Positions 11,948 to 24,025 of a stretch of 64,000 nucleotides of DNA are shown in pieces; position 1 is the stretch's first letter, and each line of letters opens with the position of its first letter. The position numbers and the translations under genes are program-made. The stretch is from Ischnura elegans (taxonomy: Eukaryota > Arthropoda > Insecta > Odonata > Coenagrionidae), in the NCBI RefSeq assembly GCF_921293095.1, contig NC_060246.1:86053030-86117029 (forward strand), given 5' to 3'. The notes under the pieces are model-generated. The model did not search any database and was not told where the DNA came from. It saw nothing but the letters and a program-made list of their open reading frames with translations.

Positions 11948-13323
11948 GTACCAGCCCCATCCCAAGTGATCATTACTATATAGTGATAATTATAGCTCAT
12001 TACTCCTCGGAGGTTTGCTCAAGTAATCTTATACTAATTGTAAGATGCAGATCAGGGTGGTGTCTTGACTCCATTTCCTTATACCCAGGTGACAATAACT
12101 AATTATACAGAAAACTTCGCCCGTTATTTTGTGGAAGCCCAATGTACTTGAAAAATAGACTTAATACAATGATTTTATTACCCAAGCGGTTTAAACACTT
12201 CAGTTCCGTTTTTAAAGGGACTAATTGGGGCTGAGTTTCTTGAAAAGCGCTTGTGTCCCTTCTAAATAATACTGAAGTATTGAAACGGGTTGGCTAAAGA
12301 TATCATTATGAAGTAGTGCAAAGTCTACTTTTTAAATTACCTATGTATGTTACCAGCTGTTTCCTAAAGATTCAGTCTCGAAATTCATAATGTAATCTCA
12401 ATCCCTACCAACGTGATAGGTATATCGATAGCCCTTTCTGGCAGTAATCTGTGTAAAGTTTTAAAAATTGGACTTCAACCTTAATAGCAGGGGAATGAAT
12501 TTTGGTTACCATGGAAAATGAGCAGCGTCGTAAGGAAAAGAAATTCTTTTAGTATAGCGTCACCACAATTACGCCGAATTTGCCTCGGGCCCGCATACTT
12601 GTGGGAGCATTGCTAAGATTTATGGGAAAATGTTTATGGGTTTCATTGCATGACGGGCAGAGAAGAACGGTTAGGGTATTACTACGCAATTCAAGCATAT
12701 ATCCCCAGAAAATCACCGTTATGAGTTTTCCAAAATGTATTGCAAAATTATTTCTGTATGCAACATGCGCACATTCATATCGAGCGAACTTGAAGGTTAA
12801 GATGATTGTACAGTGAAATCGCAGAAGGCCAATAAAAAACAAGTTAAAAACTGTGTAGTAAAATTTTATGAGTTTATTAGTCACATTTAACAAAATCTCG
12901 AGGAAGCGCGAAGGAGACGATGCATTCACTTTATTTATCAAAGTGATATTGTTTACCATTTTCGTGGAAGCATGCCCGAGCGTCAACAACCACCATTATC
13001 TTAACGGAAACGATTGATAATGGAATTCTTTTGTGATGAACGTAAGATAGTTTGTGTCCTCGGTCGCTTTTCCCAATTACTTATTTCGCAGTTATTTCTC
13101 GGGATGAGTCATTGAGGCCAAGCGCAAGTTATCACTGCAATGAAGTGATTGAAGTGGTTGTGTTGCGAAGCATAAAATTAATCACTTGCTTTCCAATGAA
13201 TACTATCTGCTATACGACAATTAATTTTCAGGGATATTTTGGGTTCGTCTATTATGTAGTTAACATGACCATGAAGATGGGGATTCTCGATTCGGAAATA
13301 TCATTCTTCAACTATACAAATAC
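11948..13323. other. Intergenic, nothing recognised
   Basis: Contains a 146-codon minus-strand ORF (12549..12989) without a recognisable domain, splice pattern or start context. Confidence 0.4.
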
Positions 13324-13677
13324 TTGATTGAGGACATTTTCAGTGTGAAAACTAAACCAGCCCAGTCTGAAATCCGAAAATTAGTGTTAAAACTTAGAGG
13401 AATTTTGAGGGTCAAATTGATCGACCGAGTAAGTAAAAAGGAACTCCAAAGAAAAGTAGGAGTAGGTAGACGTAGGAAAATAGATAAAAGTAGGAGAGAG
13501 GTGATACTTCACGGAAAACTTATCAATTAGATGGAAAAATTAAGACAATCGTGTAGAGAAAAGTGGGTGGAAAGAACGGGAAAGCAATACCCCGAAAAAA
13601 TAGAAAGGGCCAGTGAAGACGGATGTGAAAGAGAAGAAATACGTCTGAGTGAAAAATCGGCTAATAAGAGAATTTAG
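13324..13677 (+). pseudogene. LINE reverse-transcriptase C-terminal fragment
   Basis: Reads LRGILRVKLIDRVSKKELQR, then KVGVGRRRKIDKSRREVILH, a stop at 13528, and a basic continuation, resembling the same LINE C-terminal linker (RVKWTDRVSNEEVLRRVGE..). Degenerate. Confidence 0.45.
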
Positions 13678-14153
13678 TTAAGTGTTTAGCTTCGCTAAAC
13701 CAATCTTAGGATTTTTTACCAGTGTTGTTGCTGATGTGCATTGAAACAACATATATTTTACTGAAATTGACCGTGGAGAATTTTACTCATCATGCCAAAT
13801 TAGACATTTTTACGCAGTTCATAAACCGTGCTAAAACTCTCACATGGAGATTATTTTTCCCCGTTGATTTTTTTTCGTAGAACAATCAATATACAGGAAT
13901 AAGTCCTTTTAAAGCATCTGAGCTTTCTGTTGTTATGTAGTTCTTAATTTTTTCTCCTAATAAACACTTCCCTATTTATTTTTGGCTCACTGTCCTTCTC
14001 TCGGCCTACAATGAAAGAAATTATGCCCTGATTTTCCACCATGCACATACAGGACTTGCGAGAAGTGTCGAGGTAGTCGTTATCCCTGGAATCCAAGCTG
14101 TACGCGACGACTGCGGGAAGCATAGATTGTTGGGTGCACGAAGGGCATGCATG

Positions 14154-14345
14154 CAGGGGCGGATCCAGGATTTCTTTCTGGGGGGGCACAAGCAAGGTCA
14201 TATTCAGGATTTTGTTCTGGGGAGCACAAGTATACCTCGTAATACAAAACGAACGCAATGATAATGGGACCGTATTGAAAATCTTGCACATTTTCTAGGA
14301 GTCTGGGGGGCACGTGCCCCCGTGCCCCCCTAGAACCGGCCTATG
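14154..14345 (+). mobile_element. hAT-type MITE, family 2, copy B
   Basis: CAGGGGCGGATCCAGGATTT...CCGGCCTATG, 192 bp, with catgcatg on both sides. The flank is itself a simple repeat, so the duplication is slightly less decisive than for other copies. Confidence 0.75.
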
Positions 14346-15885
14346 CATGCATGTAAGTATGCTAACAGTTTACCGCGGGGCCCGCCTCGTATATAGACGG
14401 ACCTTTGATCTTGTTTTTCACATACGTTTGTCTTTCAAATTAACCCGTTGAATTGATGTATTCGTTTGCCCTAAAAAATTCCCCGACAAAAATATTTTTT
14501 ATTGGTGGAATTAGGGAAGGGTTTCCTACGAGGTATGCTTTTTAGGATGAATAAGAAATATCCATCTCCTCGCCGTGTAACCCAAGAGCTTTCACCTTCA
14601 CTACGAGGCACTCCCTAACTATTTTGAAAAGAGGATTTTAGTGAGATAAAAGTTTCGTCTTTCCCCCAAACATCCGCGGGCTTGAGACACCTAGATGGAA
14701 GCATAGAAAGTCTTCGGGCGTTTCACAACCTCAAACATCTGCGGTTCCCATGGGAGAGTAATATCACTTCCAATTAACCCCTGTTATCAAAATATAGGAT
14801 TTGTGAATGGCGCAACGGTAATCTCTAAAGCCTCTCTCTCTGTCAATTAGCATATTTTTTGATTTCCAGTGGCGAAGTATTTATACCCGTGGATGCCTGG
14901 AAGCCCGATTTGCAAAAATGTGCATTTCCTTCAACTCCTACCGCACTATTAGTCCAATGTAGTGAGTATCATAACGCTATCTATACAATTTTATGGCGCC
15001 TTTACTATTTTTCCTTCACTTTCAAAACTTTTTGTCTATGACTCGCCAAAAAATTTGTTTATTTCATTTTCGTAGGCTTTTTATGCGTAGAATGGTATAT
15101 TTTAAGTGATTAGAAAATGTACCCGAATGAAAGATGTTGTTAAATTAAATACCTATTTTCGATTTTAATACCCTGGTGGCTGACTTTTCTGAACTTTCTG
15201 ACTTTACACTGAGGGGAATGGATTAAGCAATTTTTGTAGCCATGGAAACCTGTCCCAGTGAAGAAGTAGTCACCGGAATGCCGTGAAACGACGAGCATCG
15301 CAAATTAAGATTAAATTACACATTCCCGCGATGGGTCACCATCCCGTATGAAGGCTGCCGTTGGAATCAATGCATGCCTATCATTTTTATATTGCAGACG
15401 TGAAGAGTAATTCTTCAGGAATAAACATTTCTGAAACCACAGTTACAGTAATTTCTATCGTAACTCTCGATGGTTAACCTACATTATTGTTCCACGGATA
15501 ACCACATATTCAAATTCATTGGATTTTTGACAGCATCAGCAGTTTTACATCTCTTATTGTATGTTGTTGATGCTAATATTTCATATTACTGCGAAAGTCA
15601 AATTTGTAGCATAATTATTTGGAGTGATATTTAATTATATTTTAATAAAAAATAAATAAATCCCAGCGCCATCGAATGGTAGCTGCCAACAAAAGAAGAA
15701 ATGATGCCCTTATACCCGTTTCTGAAGATTGTACAGCTTGTTATTCGTAAACTGGAGAAATTATGAAGGAAGCATTATTAATTTTTTAATCTAAACGTCG
15801 AAACTTAGGACCAAATAATGTGCAGAATTCCACGAAGTGAGAATCATTCCCTGTCACCTGGACTCAAACCAGGATTCTCCTAACC
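14346..15885. other. Intergenic; SINE-tail fragment near 15640
   Basis: AATAAAAAATAAATAAATCC then CAGCGCCATCGAA at 15646..15676 resembles the 3' tail and flank of the SINE at 2795. A B-box-like site in reverse orientation (CCTGGACTCAAACCAGG) is at 15857..15873. Confidence 0.35.
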
Positions 15886-16201
15886 CAGTGGCGCAGCGAG
15901 GGTTTTTTTTCGGGATAAACCCCCCCCCCCCCCCCCAGAGCTCAGAGAAATTTTTAAGTTTAATCCATTTTACTTAACTGATTGACATTACTAATAGAAT
16001 AGTGTAAGGATTAATGATTCATGCGTGTTTCTTAAAATATCCCTCGCAAAGCCGAAAAACTCACATTTTTGCACCATTTATTTTCAAATTCCGCTATTTA
16101 TTAATCTCGCACATACCGCTTATCCTGGTGGGTATTCCATACCCCCACTCACCCCGGTTGCAACTAAACCCCCCCAGCCTTAATTCCTAGCTGTGCCCCT
16201 G
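15886..16201 (-). mobile_element. hAT-type MITE, family 1, copy B (inverted)
   Basis: Starts CAGTGGCGCAGCGAGG and ends CCTAGCTGTGCCCCTG. It is flanked by tcctaacc and tcctaact (7 of 8). It is the reverse orientation of the copies at 11676 and 22149, and contains a run of 17 C. Confidence 0.85.
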
Positions 16202-16561
16202 TCCTAACTCATATCGCATGATTTAACCTTGCAGATCCTTCTATCGAAATTCTCTATGGCTTTAGAGAACGAGATGCTGCTGCGCTTCCGGATACAATTA
16301 CAATAACAGTTAAAAGCATGGACCTTCTGCAAATTCAGATGAATGGTCCGAATGTACGTCAGTCTATCGATGTTTAAATATTAATTCCTTTTTTGCGAGC
16401 ATAAAAATACACCAACATCACTATTTTTTTAAATGAGATTTTTGGTTATTTCGTCAATAGTTTAGCAATAGCTTTAAATTAAATCAATTATTCTTCGAAT
16501 TTAGCATTTTTGTACATTCAAAATGAAGAAATAGAATATTTTAGCTATCGGAAGATTTACA

Positions 16562-16640
16562 ACTCAGTTTCGCTACCGAACGAACGGTACGGGGTTCAAA
16601 TTCCAGGTGGATTCTTTGGACCCCATGCAATAATCCTTAA
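16562..16640 (+). repeat. tRNA-like repeat fragment
   Basis: GGGGTTCAAATTCCAGG resembles a B-box with half of a T-arm; the upstream GCTACCGAACGAACGG is a weak A-box/anticodon region. Low-confidence SINE relic. Confidence 0.3.
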
Positions 16641-19600
16641 TACGGGTGGCTCAGGGAATGAAACTGACCCGCCCTATCTCTGAATGTGTGAAATTCACAC
16701 GACTTAAACTTAGTCTGGGCATGCGCAACGCGCTGCCGTAGTGGTAGGGGCATTTCAGTTTACATATATGATCGGAGAATAGAATAGTGCAATAATTGAT
16801 GCACTTCATTTCAAATGAACTACCAACTTCGTTGGCTCTCTCTGTTGCAACCTTTGATCCACTGCCTTTGGCAACTGCCTACTTTGCCTTGTTTGCATTC
16901 CGGCTTTGATTATCCTTTTCATAACTAGATTCTTCGTGACGCCATCAGTAGGCTATACGTTATTTTTCAATAGCCAACCTTAATGGATTCCGTAAGCACT
17001 CATCAATGCCCATGTCTCCTGATTCTCCGAATTCCCGATTTCTTCTCAACTATTACCGCTTTCCCTAGAAGTCAACACAAGTGTGTTGTGTTATCTTCCG
17101 TTTGCTTTCATTGGTAAGGGATTACGACAACCTGCCAATTCGGGTGTTGACCTGAGTTTCGGGACCATTGTGAGGAAATGCTAAGTCTGCTCAAGCTGAG
17201 ACCAAGCGTACCGGAACTTCACCGCGCGTTGGCTCATGCGATTTTATTTTAGTGAACTTTGAGGTGCGTGCCCTGGCCGAAAGTGGAGGATTGAGAGGCG
17301 CTGGTCGCGTCAAGGAATACACAATCAGTCAGCCTTCGCTCGGAATTTCGCGCTCGAAGAAAACGATGCCAAAAAAGTTATCTGCTCCGAAATGTTTTTG
17401 CGCGGCTCCACGTCTTTCACGCGGAAATCCCTCTGAACTCATGTTTATTATTGTTTCCGAGGATTGGGAATAGCGTATCAAAACCACGAACTCGACAAAA
17501 AAGTTATTCCATATACAATTTTAAGTAGCCTCGACCTGATTAGCCATAGCATTAATGAGAAATAGGTTATATGCGTGGGGGGCAAAATGTTAGAAGTAAT
17601 CTATGAATATTTATGAGGTAAAAAAGGTGCCTCGCCGGGTTTACACCCTCGAGGATTCGATTTTTACGCACGCAGACTGCCCAAAAATCATCTAAAACTT
17701 GTAAATGTATCATTTCATGCGTGTTTCTTTGGTTCAAATGGTGGCATGTACTTTCATGAGGCAATTAAATGCAATCCTCACTAATTATAAGGAAACGGAT
17801 GGCAGCACAATGCCATCGTCACAAACGTACCTACGTCTTCTCCCATCTTTAAATTCTCTAATAACTTGATTGTTTTATGAAAATTTTGAGACGCAAAATC
17901 TATATCTAATCTCATCAGAAAGGTTTTTCCTCCCGTTAATGTCTTTAACTATACGGTGCATTGCGATACGGTAATTTTTAAGCGCGTTATAATCCTCTAC
18001 AGGAAAAAATCGCTTCTGTTGAGAATTATTATTTTAGCTTTGTTAAGTTTTTTTTTAAATATTAACGGGACATATCAATGCACCAGACAAATGTCTTCAA
18101 CTTCCTGAAGGACAATGGGTGTAGAGAGAAGTTTATTGATAAAATCAGTGTGGCTCATGGGCGAGGGGCAGGAGAGGGCAGCTGCCCCTCCCCCCATTAG
18201 AAGGAAAAATCGCACGTCTTTAAAGGTAAATAATATTTTTTTCAAGCAAATAATTTTCAAAACTTTTTAAAAAAGAGTAAAGAGCTTTTAAAGTTTCTTT
18301 AAATTGTTGGTTTTATTCACCTTTTACATGCTTAAATCTTACCTATAACTTGAACAACCATGGCTTGCCCCCCCTAGTTTTGATCCTGGGTACGCACTTG
18401 GTGTGGTTGAAGGTTGCCTAAATGCATCCAATCCCTTTTACTTCCAATCCTTTCAATGTGCAGCTGAAATCTTATTTAATCTTATCTCCTTCTTGATCTT
18501 ACGTGTTTTGGCTAAAATGGATTGACTATATAGTAAGTAATTCCTATCAAAAAATAAGAATGAAATCCAAATTTTACAAGCAATCAATTTTAATCTATTG
18601 AGTGATAAGAAGAATATTTGAGCTGAAGGGGCATGTGTGATTCGTTAAAAAATACGGTGTAATATGGGTGGCATTTGCCAATTTACGAATTGTGTATTAC
18701 TTCAATGGTCGCACTGTGTTGTGGGATGTATTGAAAAGGTCCGTTTTCTCGTATAAAATAAGTGCATTTTCAATCTTTCTAACATAGCGGGAAAACGACT
18801 GGGAAAGAAGGGTTGAAATACTTCATTTATACTGATCACCACCCATAGGGGAGTTCGATAAAATTCTAGAGTACATCGTATATTGAATAATTTTGATTTG
18901 GTGCTTTGAAATATTGAAAAATGAACAATATATACTCAAGGGTTGGATAATTGAATTTGTTAAGAAATTTTTCGATCATTAAGCCTCTGTAACTAGAGGA
19001 CGTAGGCAATTTTCAATATATCTTTCGACAACTTTATTCCTACACTTGAAACGGCTATGTGGTGCTACTGAATTTTACTTCTCTTGTCTTGGAAGGGTGG
19101 AAGAGGGCCATCGGATATTACCGAGAGGAGAAAGGATGCGACGGTGAGGGATTAATAGCATTTGAAAGTGGACGTGTAAAATCAGTGGCGGATCCAGGAA
19201 GGGGAATCCTACCAATCCAAAATTGTATTTTTTGCTGAAGCAAGTAATTGAATGCTGTGAGATTGAGGTTTATCTTTAGATTTTTACGGTTATTCTATCA
19301 TTGGAGATGACTCCACCTCGCCTCCCTAACATTGCTCCCTCTAATTCTACCGCCAACCAATATGGTCGTCTATGGAAAGCGAAACCTTCGCGAATCATTT
19401 CTGCTCCGTAGAACTATTTTGATATTCTTTTGAGGGAAGGAACTTATCTCATTAAGTATTTTTCCCACATCCAAAAGCGAAAGGATAAGGATTCTTGGAA
19501 TGAATGCCGGGTGCGCGTGAAAATTCATGTATTGGAGAGGCAAGATGGACTAAAGAGAAAAGGTTTTTTGGTATGACACCATGCAAGGGAATATATGTAG

Positions 19601-20251
19601 CAATGGCGTCACTTTCAGTTGATCACGAATCACAATTCATGACTTGGGGAGAACAATCACGTACTGAGGACTAAATGAGATGGTAGCCTTACGAGGGTGT
19701 TTTTTCACCGGTTATCTATCTTTCCTGGGTTCTCATCTCATGAAAATGAGGACTCAGACACGTTAGTAGCGGATACAGAAAACACTCAAGGGGGGCGCAT
19801 TTGATATTTTGAGCTGCCTGTACTTTTATCGTAATGAAAATTATCTAGTTACATGCAAAGTTTAAGAAAGTTTTATTTAAACAGATAATACACATGTACA
19901 TGACAATGCCATCTTATGACATAAAAAAACTACAATTGTGGTTCTGCAATGCTCGGCAATGAAGTCGGCCCCGCAAAGGTGTGCAAGGGCTTTAGGAGCA
20001 CCTATCCGGTGACACCCGATGTTTCGATATAGTTTCATTTCATAATGTCTGCCAATAATCAGCGATGAAATTAACTTTCAGCATCACGCAAATGAAATTT
20101 ATGGTTTTCCGATGCGTGCGAATTGACTACCTATTACCATGATAGGCAACCCGCACATCAACCCAGCACCCCACTGAAGCAAATTTCTGGCTACGTTCCA
20201 GTTAGGCCTGCATAGCTAAAGTCTGAATCTCACGATCAGGATTTCCGTACC
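16641..20251. other. Intergenic apart from the 18156 MITE
   Basis: A CpG-rich patch at 17200..17460 and a single MITE-like end CAGTGGCGGATCCAGG at 19185. No gene model can be supported. Confidence 0.4.
18156..18400 (-). mobile_element. hAT-type MITE, family 3, copy B (inverted)
   Basis: CATGGGCGAGGGGCAGG...CCTGGGTACGCACTTG, flanked by gtgtggct and gtgtggtt (7 of 8). Its right part is the reverse complement of the left part of the 10917 copy (GATCCTGGG... preceded by CCCCCTAGTTTT). Confidence 0.75.
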
Positions 20252-20985
20252 TTAGAATGATAGCTCCAGCGATTCATTTCCAAGTACCAAAAGAGTGATC
20301 GCCCAGTTACTGCAGTTTTCTGAGCCACTGGACTCCCGCTGAACAGGGCCGGATTTACCGTAAGGCAAAATAGGCACGTGCCTCGGGGCGCCTTCTATTA
20401 GGCATTGATCTGTACTGGAGGCGCCTAGAAGAGCACCGCCGTCAGCAGGCTTGTTATGTGGGTTCCGTCTGCCTGCAGGTGCCCTCTTTGCTAGGACTTT
20501 AAATGTGCTAACTGTTTCATGTAGTTTTACTCCAAGCTGTTTTTTGAATTGTTTATGTTTTCCTGCGTGAAAATTCAAGTATAAACTTATGCTGTCAGCC
20601 ATATATCTGTTTATTCCTTTTTTTCCGAACCTTACCTCATGCGAGTGGCTATGCCTTATAAAAATCGGGGAGGTGGGGGGCTCAAGTGAGGAGGGGCGCT
20701 CAATGGGGAAGTGACTTTGGGTAAATCCGGCCCTGTGTATACAACTGTCGTTCAATTAAGCCAAGCGGGCCGAAAAAATCGTTGTTAGCGGCCGCGCGTT
20801 TTGAAGGACGGAAAATGAGATTTGCCGAGTGATGGAAAAAGGGATGGGATTTCCATCCCTCGAGCAATCGAGGAAAATGATCGCGCGAAACGGTTTTTTT
20901 GCCGCCAAATGGAGCTATCGCTGGAGCCGTCCCTCGAAATGGATGGAAAAATGATCATGTGATTCAAGCTTTAGTTATAAGGCTG
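20252..20985 (+). repeat. Interspersed repeat, copy 1 (interrupted by the 20344 MITE)
   Basis: The flanks of the MITE match 54380..54776: GAATGATAGCTCCAGCGAT..., CCAAAAGAGTGATCGC... and, at the far end, ATGATCATGTGATTCAAGC. The motif TGAATCACATGATC occurs inverted near both ends of the other copy, so this is probably a MITE family. Copy 1 is richer in CpG than copy 2. A 167-codon minus-strand ORF here lies mostly in the inserted MITE and is not a gene. Confidence 0.55.
20344..20735. mobile_element. hAT-type MITE with CAGGGCCGGATTTACC ends
   Basis: Perfect terminal inverted repeats CAGGGCCGGATTTACC and its complement GGTAAATCCGGCCCTG, allowing one extra base on the right; 392 bp. No flanking duplication is visible. 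It sits inside an older repeat also present at 54380. Comparison with that copy suggests some tens of host bases were lost at insertion. Confidence 0.75.
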
Positions 20986-21075
20986 AGGCTAATGAAACAA
21001 CAAGCTGGATGTGATGCGGTGGAAACATTAGACATCGAGAAATATAAATTGGAGAATAGATGTCGAAAAAAAGAA

Positions 21076-21172
21076 GCAATTTGGACTTTTCCAACGGATT
21101 GTGGGAATATGAACTTGAGCAATGGGTCAATGAAAATTTAGTTGAGGCAATGACATTAGTGTATACAATCAG
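21076..21172 (+). repeat. Direct repeat, left copy
   Basis: ATTTGGACTTTTCCAACGG through GGCAATGACATTAG recurs at 21412..21500 with few changes. Between the two lies about 240 bp bearing GGCCGTTTTACACGGGG and GTCGTGTAAAGCGG, probably another small MITE. Confidence 0.6.
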
Positions 21173-21411
21173 GTACAGGCGCATATCTAGGGAGTGACAG
21201 TCGCTCCCTAAGGCCGTTTTACACGGGGCACGTACTTGCACAATCTGACGTGTGTGCGAAGGCGCAGTCAAAATTGCGTCGTGTAAAGCGGTGAATTGCT
21301 AGAACACATGCGAGAATGCTAGGGCTTGTGATGGCAAAATAGCTTCCGTTCTAATTTCGTTCATGCATTCGCGCAATTCCACGCAATTTTAGAAATTAAT
21401 GCAGCTTAGCA

Positions 21412-21500
21412 TTTGGACTTTTCCAACGGATTGTGGAAATATGAACTTGAGCCATGGGTCAATAAAATTTAGTTGAGGCAATGGCATTAGGGTATACAAT
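21412..21500 (+). repeat. Direct repeat, right copy
   Basis: Near-copy of 21076..21172 (ATTTGGACTTTTCCAACGG, TTTAGTTGAGGCAATGGC, ending TATACAAT). Confidence 0.6.
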
Positions 21501-21712
21501 GCTATCTTAAAATGCTGTATATATTTTCACCTCCGGATGCATAGAAACCAAGGGTTGTATGCAATTTGTGCGCATATCCCATCTTTCTTTCAAACTAATA
21601 TTTCAGTCCTACGTATTCACAAATAGTTATTTTCTTTTAAAGCTAGAGGGTTCTCTGTTGTTAGACAATATCTATCTTAGCTCCCTGCTACAGTGGGAGG
21701 CCTTCATTGTGT

Positions 21713-21989
21713 CAGTGTTGTAACTAGGAATATGTTGGGGAGGGAGGTGGGATGGCCGGAGGTGGCGATCCCCCCAGACAATGGGGGCGGGGGAGGGGGT
21801 GGTCCGGGAAAATTTTTGAAAAATGGCATGCCTGGAAATACATTTTACATCATTTTGGCTCTAAAAATTTAACTTTAAGCTGGTGATGTTATTATACGTC
21901 ACTACTAGACAATATTTTTAAATATTTTTTTAATTTCTCTGAGGCGCTGGGGGATCAACCCTCCCACCCCCTCCATAGTTACACCTCTG
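21713..21989 (+). mobile_element. hAT-type MITE, family 4, copy A
   Basis: CAGTGTTGTAACTAGG...CATAGTTACACCTCTG, 277 bp, with a perfect 8-bp duplication, cattgtgt, on both sides. It shares ends and interior (TTTTGGCTCT..) with the element at 22956. Confidence 0.88.
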
Positions 21990-22148
21990 CATTGTGTACA
22001 AGCAATTAGCTCATTATAAAGAAGTATACTTTCAGTGTCCAGCAAGTTATATGTTGGATAACAAATTTTTAGTTGAATGGACATTATAGGGAAATTTAAA
22101 TAATATTTTTCATGATGGTCAGTTAAGTGGGATTCTAGTTCTCTTATT

Positions 22149-22453
22149 CAGGGGCGCAGCTAGGAATTAAGGCTGGGGGGAGTTAAGGTGCAACTAATAC
22201 CGGGGTGTGTGGGGGTATGGTATACCCACCAGGATAAGCGGTAGGTGCGAGATTAAAAAATTACGGAATTTTAAGATAAATGGTTCAAAATGGTGAGTTT
22301 TACGGATTTCTGAGGGATATTTTACTAACCCTTACACTATTATATTAGTTAATATCAATCCTATTAAGTAGAATTGATTAAACTTAAAAATTTCTCTGAG
22401 CTTAGGGGGGGGGGGTTTATCTCCCAAACCCCACCCCCCTCGCTGCGCCACTG
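22149..22453 (+). mobile_element. hAT-type MITE, family 1, copy C
   Basis: CAGGGGCGCAGCTAGG...CTCGCTGCGCCACTG, flanked on both sides by a perfect 8-bp duplication, ctcttatt. It has the best preserved ends of the three copies, so it defines the element borders. Confidence 0.9.
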
Positions 22454-22955
22454 CTCTTATTTACACTAAAAAGATAGCATTTGACATTCTATTAGATACT
22501 GTCATGCACCCCTAATAGTGAAAGCGATGAGGGAGCTATTTTGTATAAAATTTATAGTTTTGGATTTGGGTTTTTAGAATCACGGGTTAACAGAATAATA
22601 TATGTCAACTGAAATTAGATGTCTTTTTTTGTTAAAATGAACATAACTTTTGATTTTAAGGCTCTCAAAATATATGAAGCATCCTATGGAGCAGGACTAG
22701 AGACCCTCATCAAACTGACCCTAAGGCTCCCTATCCTGGGGGCAACACTAGGTAAAACACATGGCTGTAGCCAGGTATATATTTTGGGGCCTGGGAGGAG
22801 GGTGGGAGCTCATTTGCAGGACTGAACATTCTGAGGGTTAGAACCCTTTGACCCTTCCCACTCTATTCAGCATGGGCTGGACTCCCTGCATCTGGGCCTG
22901 TACACCACGTGCCTCCATCTTCAAGTGGCAGCTGCCTCCTTATGACTATGCTCAT

Positions 22956-23197
22956 CAGTGGCCTAACTAGGAAAATGCTTAGGGGGGATAAAGGGCCTGG
23001 AGGGGCAACTACCCCCAGGAAATGAGGGTTCGGGGATTTTCACAACATTTTGGCTCTGGAAATTTAGGCTTCGCTCATAAATCAACCGGAAATCATCACA
23101 ACATGTGTTGAGTCAAAAATACATAATAGTTGTAAATAATTGTTTATTTCTGTAAGCCAATGGGGGGGGATCTATTCCTCTCATAGTTATACTGCTG
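22956..23197 (+). mobile_element. hAT-type MITE, family 4, copy B
   Basis: CAGTGGCCTAACTAGG...CATAGTTATACTGCTG, 242 bp, flanked by atgctcat and atgcccat (7 of 8). Non-coding. Confidence 0.82.
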
Positions 23198-24025
23198 ATG
23201 CCCATGTTACTGAAAATAAACTGATAGAATTTCATATCATTTGTATTAAAATTTTTACAGAGCTATGATATCACTTACTAGCTTTTGGTTTTTTTTTAGT
23301 TTTTTCCTCTGGTAATAAATATATATACAACGGCACTCAATGTCTAGTGTTTTTTTACCAAACTGAATGGTATTTCTCTGCATATCTCTCATACCTACCT
23401 ATAAATTCTGATAAATGCAATAAGGGTCTTCTATAACAAGTTTTTCACAAAGAGATTCTTCGTTGCATTGGTTAAAAGACTAAACCTGCTGCAGGAAATT
23501 ATATTTCCTTCTAGGTTTTGGAGGTATAGGAAACCCCAAATATTTATAAGGGCTCTCTCCCCTAATACATATAACTCTTGAGACTTTGGTTCATAGATAC
23601 CATTCTATATAATTTCATCATCAGCTTATAAATTTTCAATACTTTAAATTTTGGAGATTGTGCATTTTTAAGAATAAAACAAGGAGAGCATGGATACATG
23701 ATAATTTAAATTGAGCTTCAAGGGATATACCTTTACTGCAAGAGTGTCAATAATTTGAAGTATGTTGTCTTTCTGCTGAGAAATGCCCGCTGTGGAGTTT
23801 CGTGTTCCAGTGTGTCGTTAAAATTTAGGAGCAGGGATGAAAATACATTTTAGAGGGAATAAATAAAAATTAATAAATACAACAATGTAATAAAAATACC
23901 AGTAAAATGAATTTTGAGAGGCACTTGCTATAATAAAAAAAATGAATTCAACCAAAATACAAACACATAACTACATTTTGGTTGGCTTATTAGTCTCATT
24001 TAACTTCTGTTATGTAACACTAGCA

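Noticed and set aside
12549-12989. 146-codon minus-strand ORF
   Set aside because: No recognisable domain, biased to Phe/Leu/Ile/Asn as expected from AT-rich sequence, an overlapping ORF on the other strand, and no splice or promoter context.
20252-20755. Longest ORF in the window (167 codons, minus strand)
   Set aside because: It runs through a MITE (20344..20735) and its host repeat; no domain, and it owes its length to GC-rich repeat sequence.
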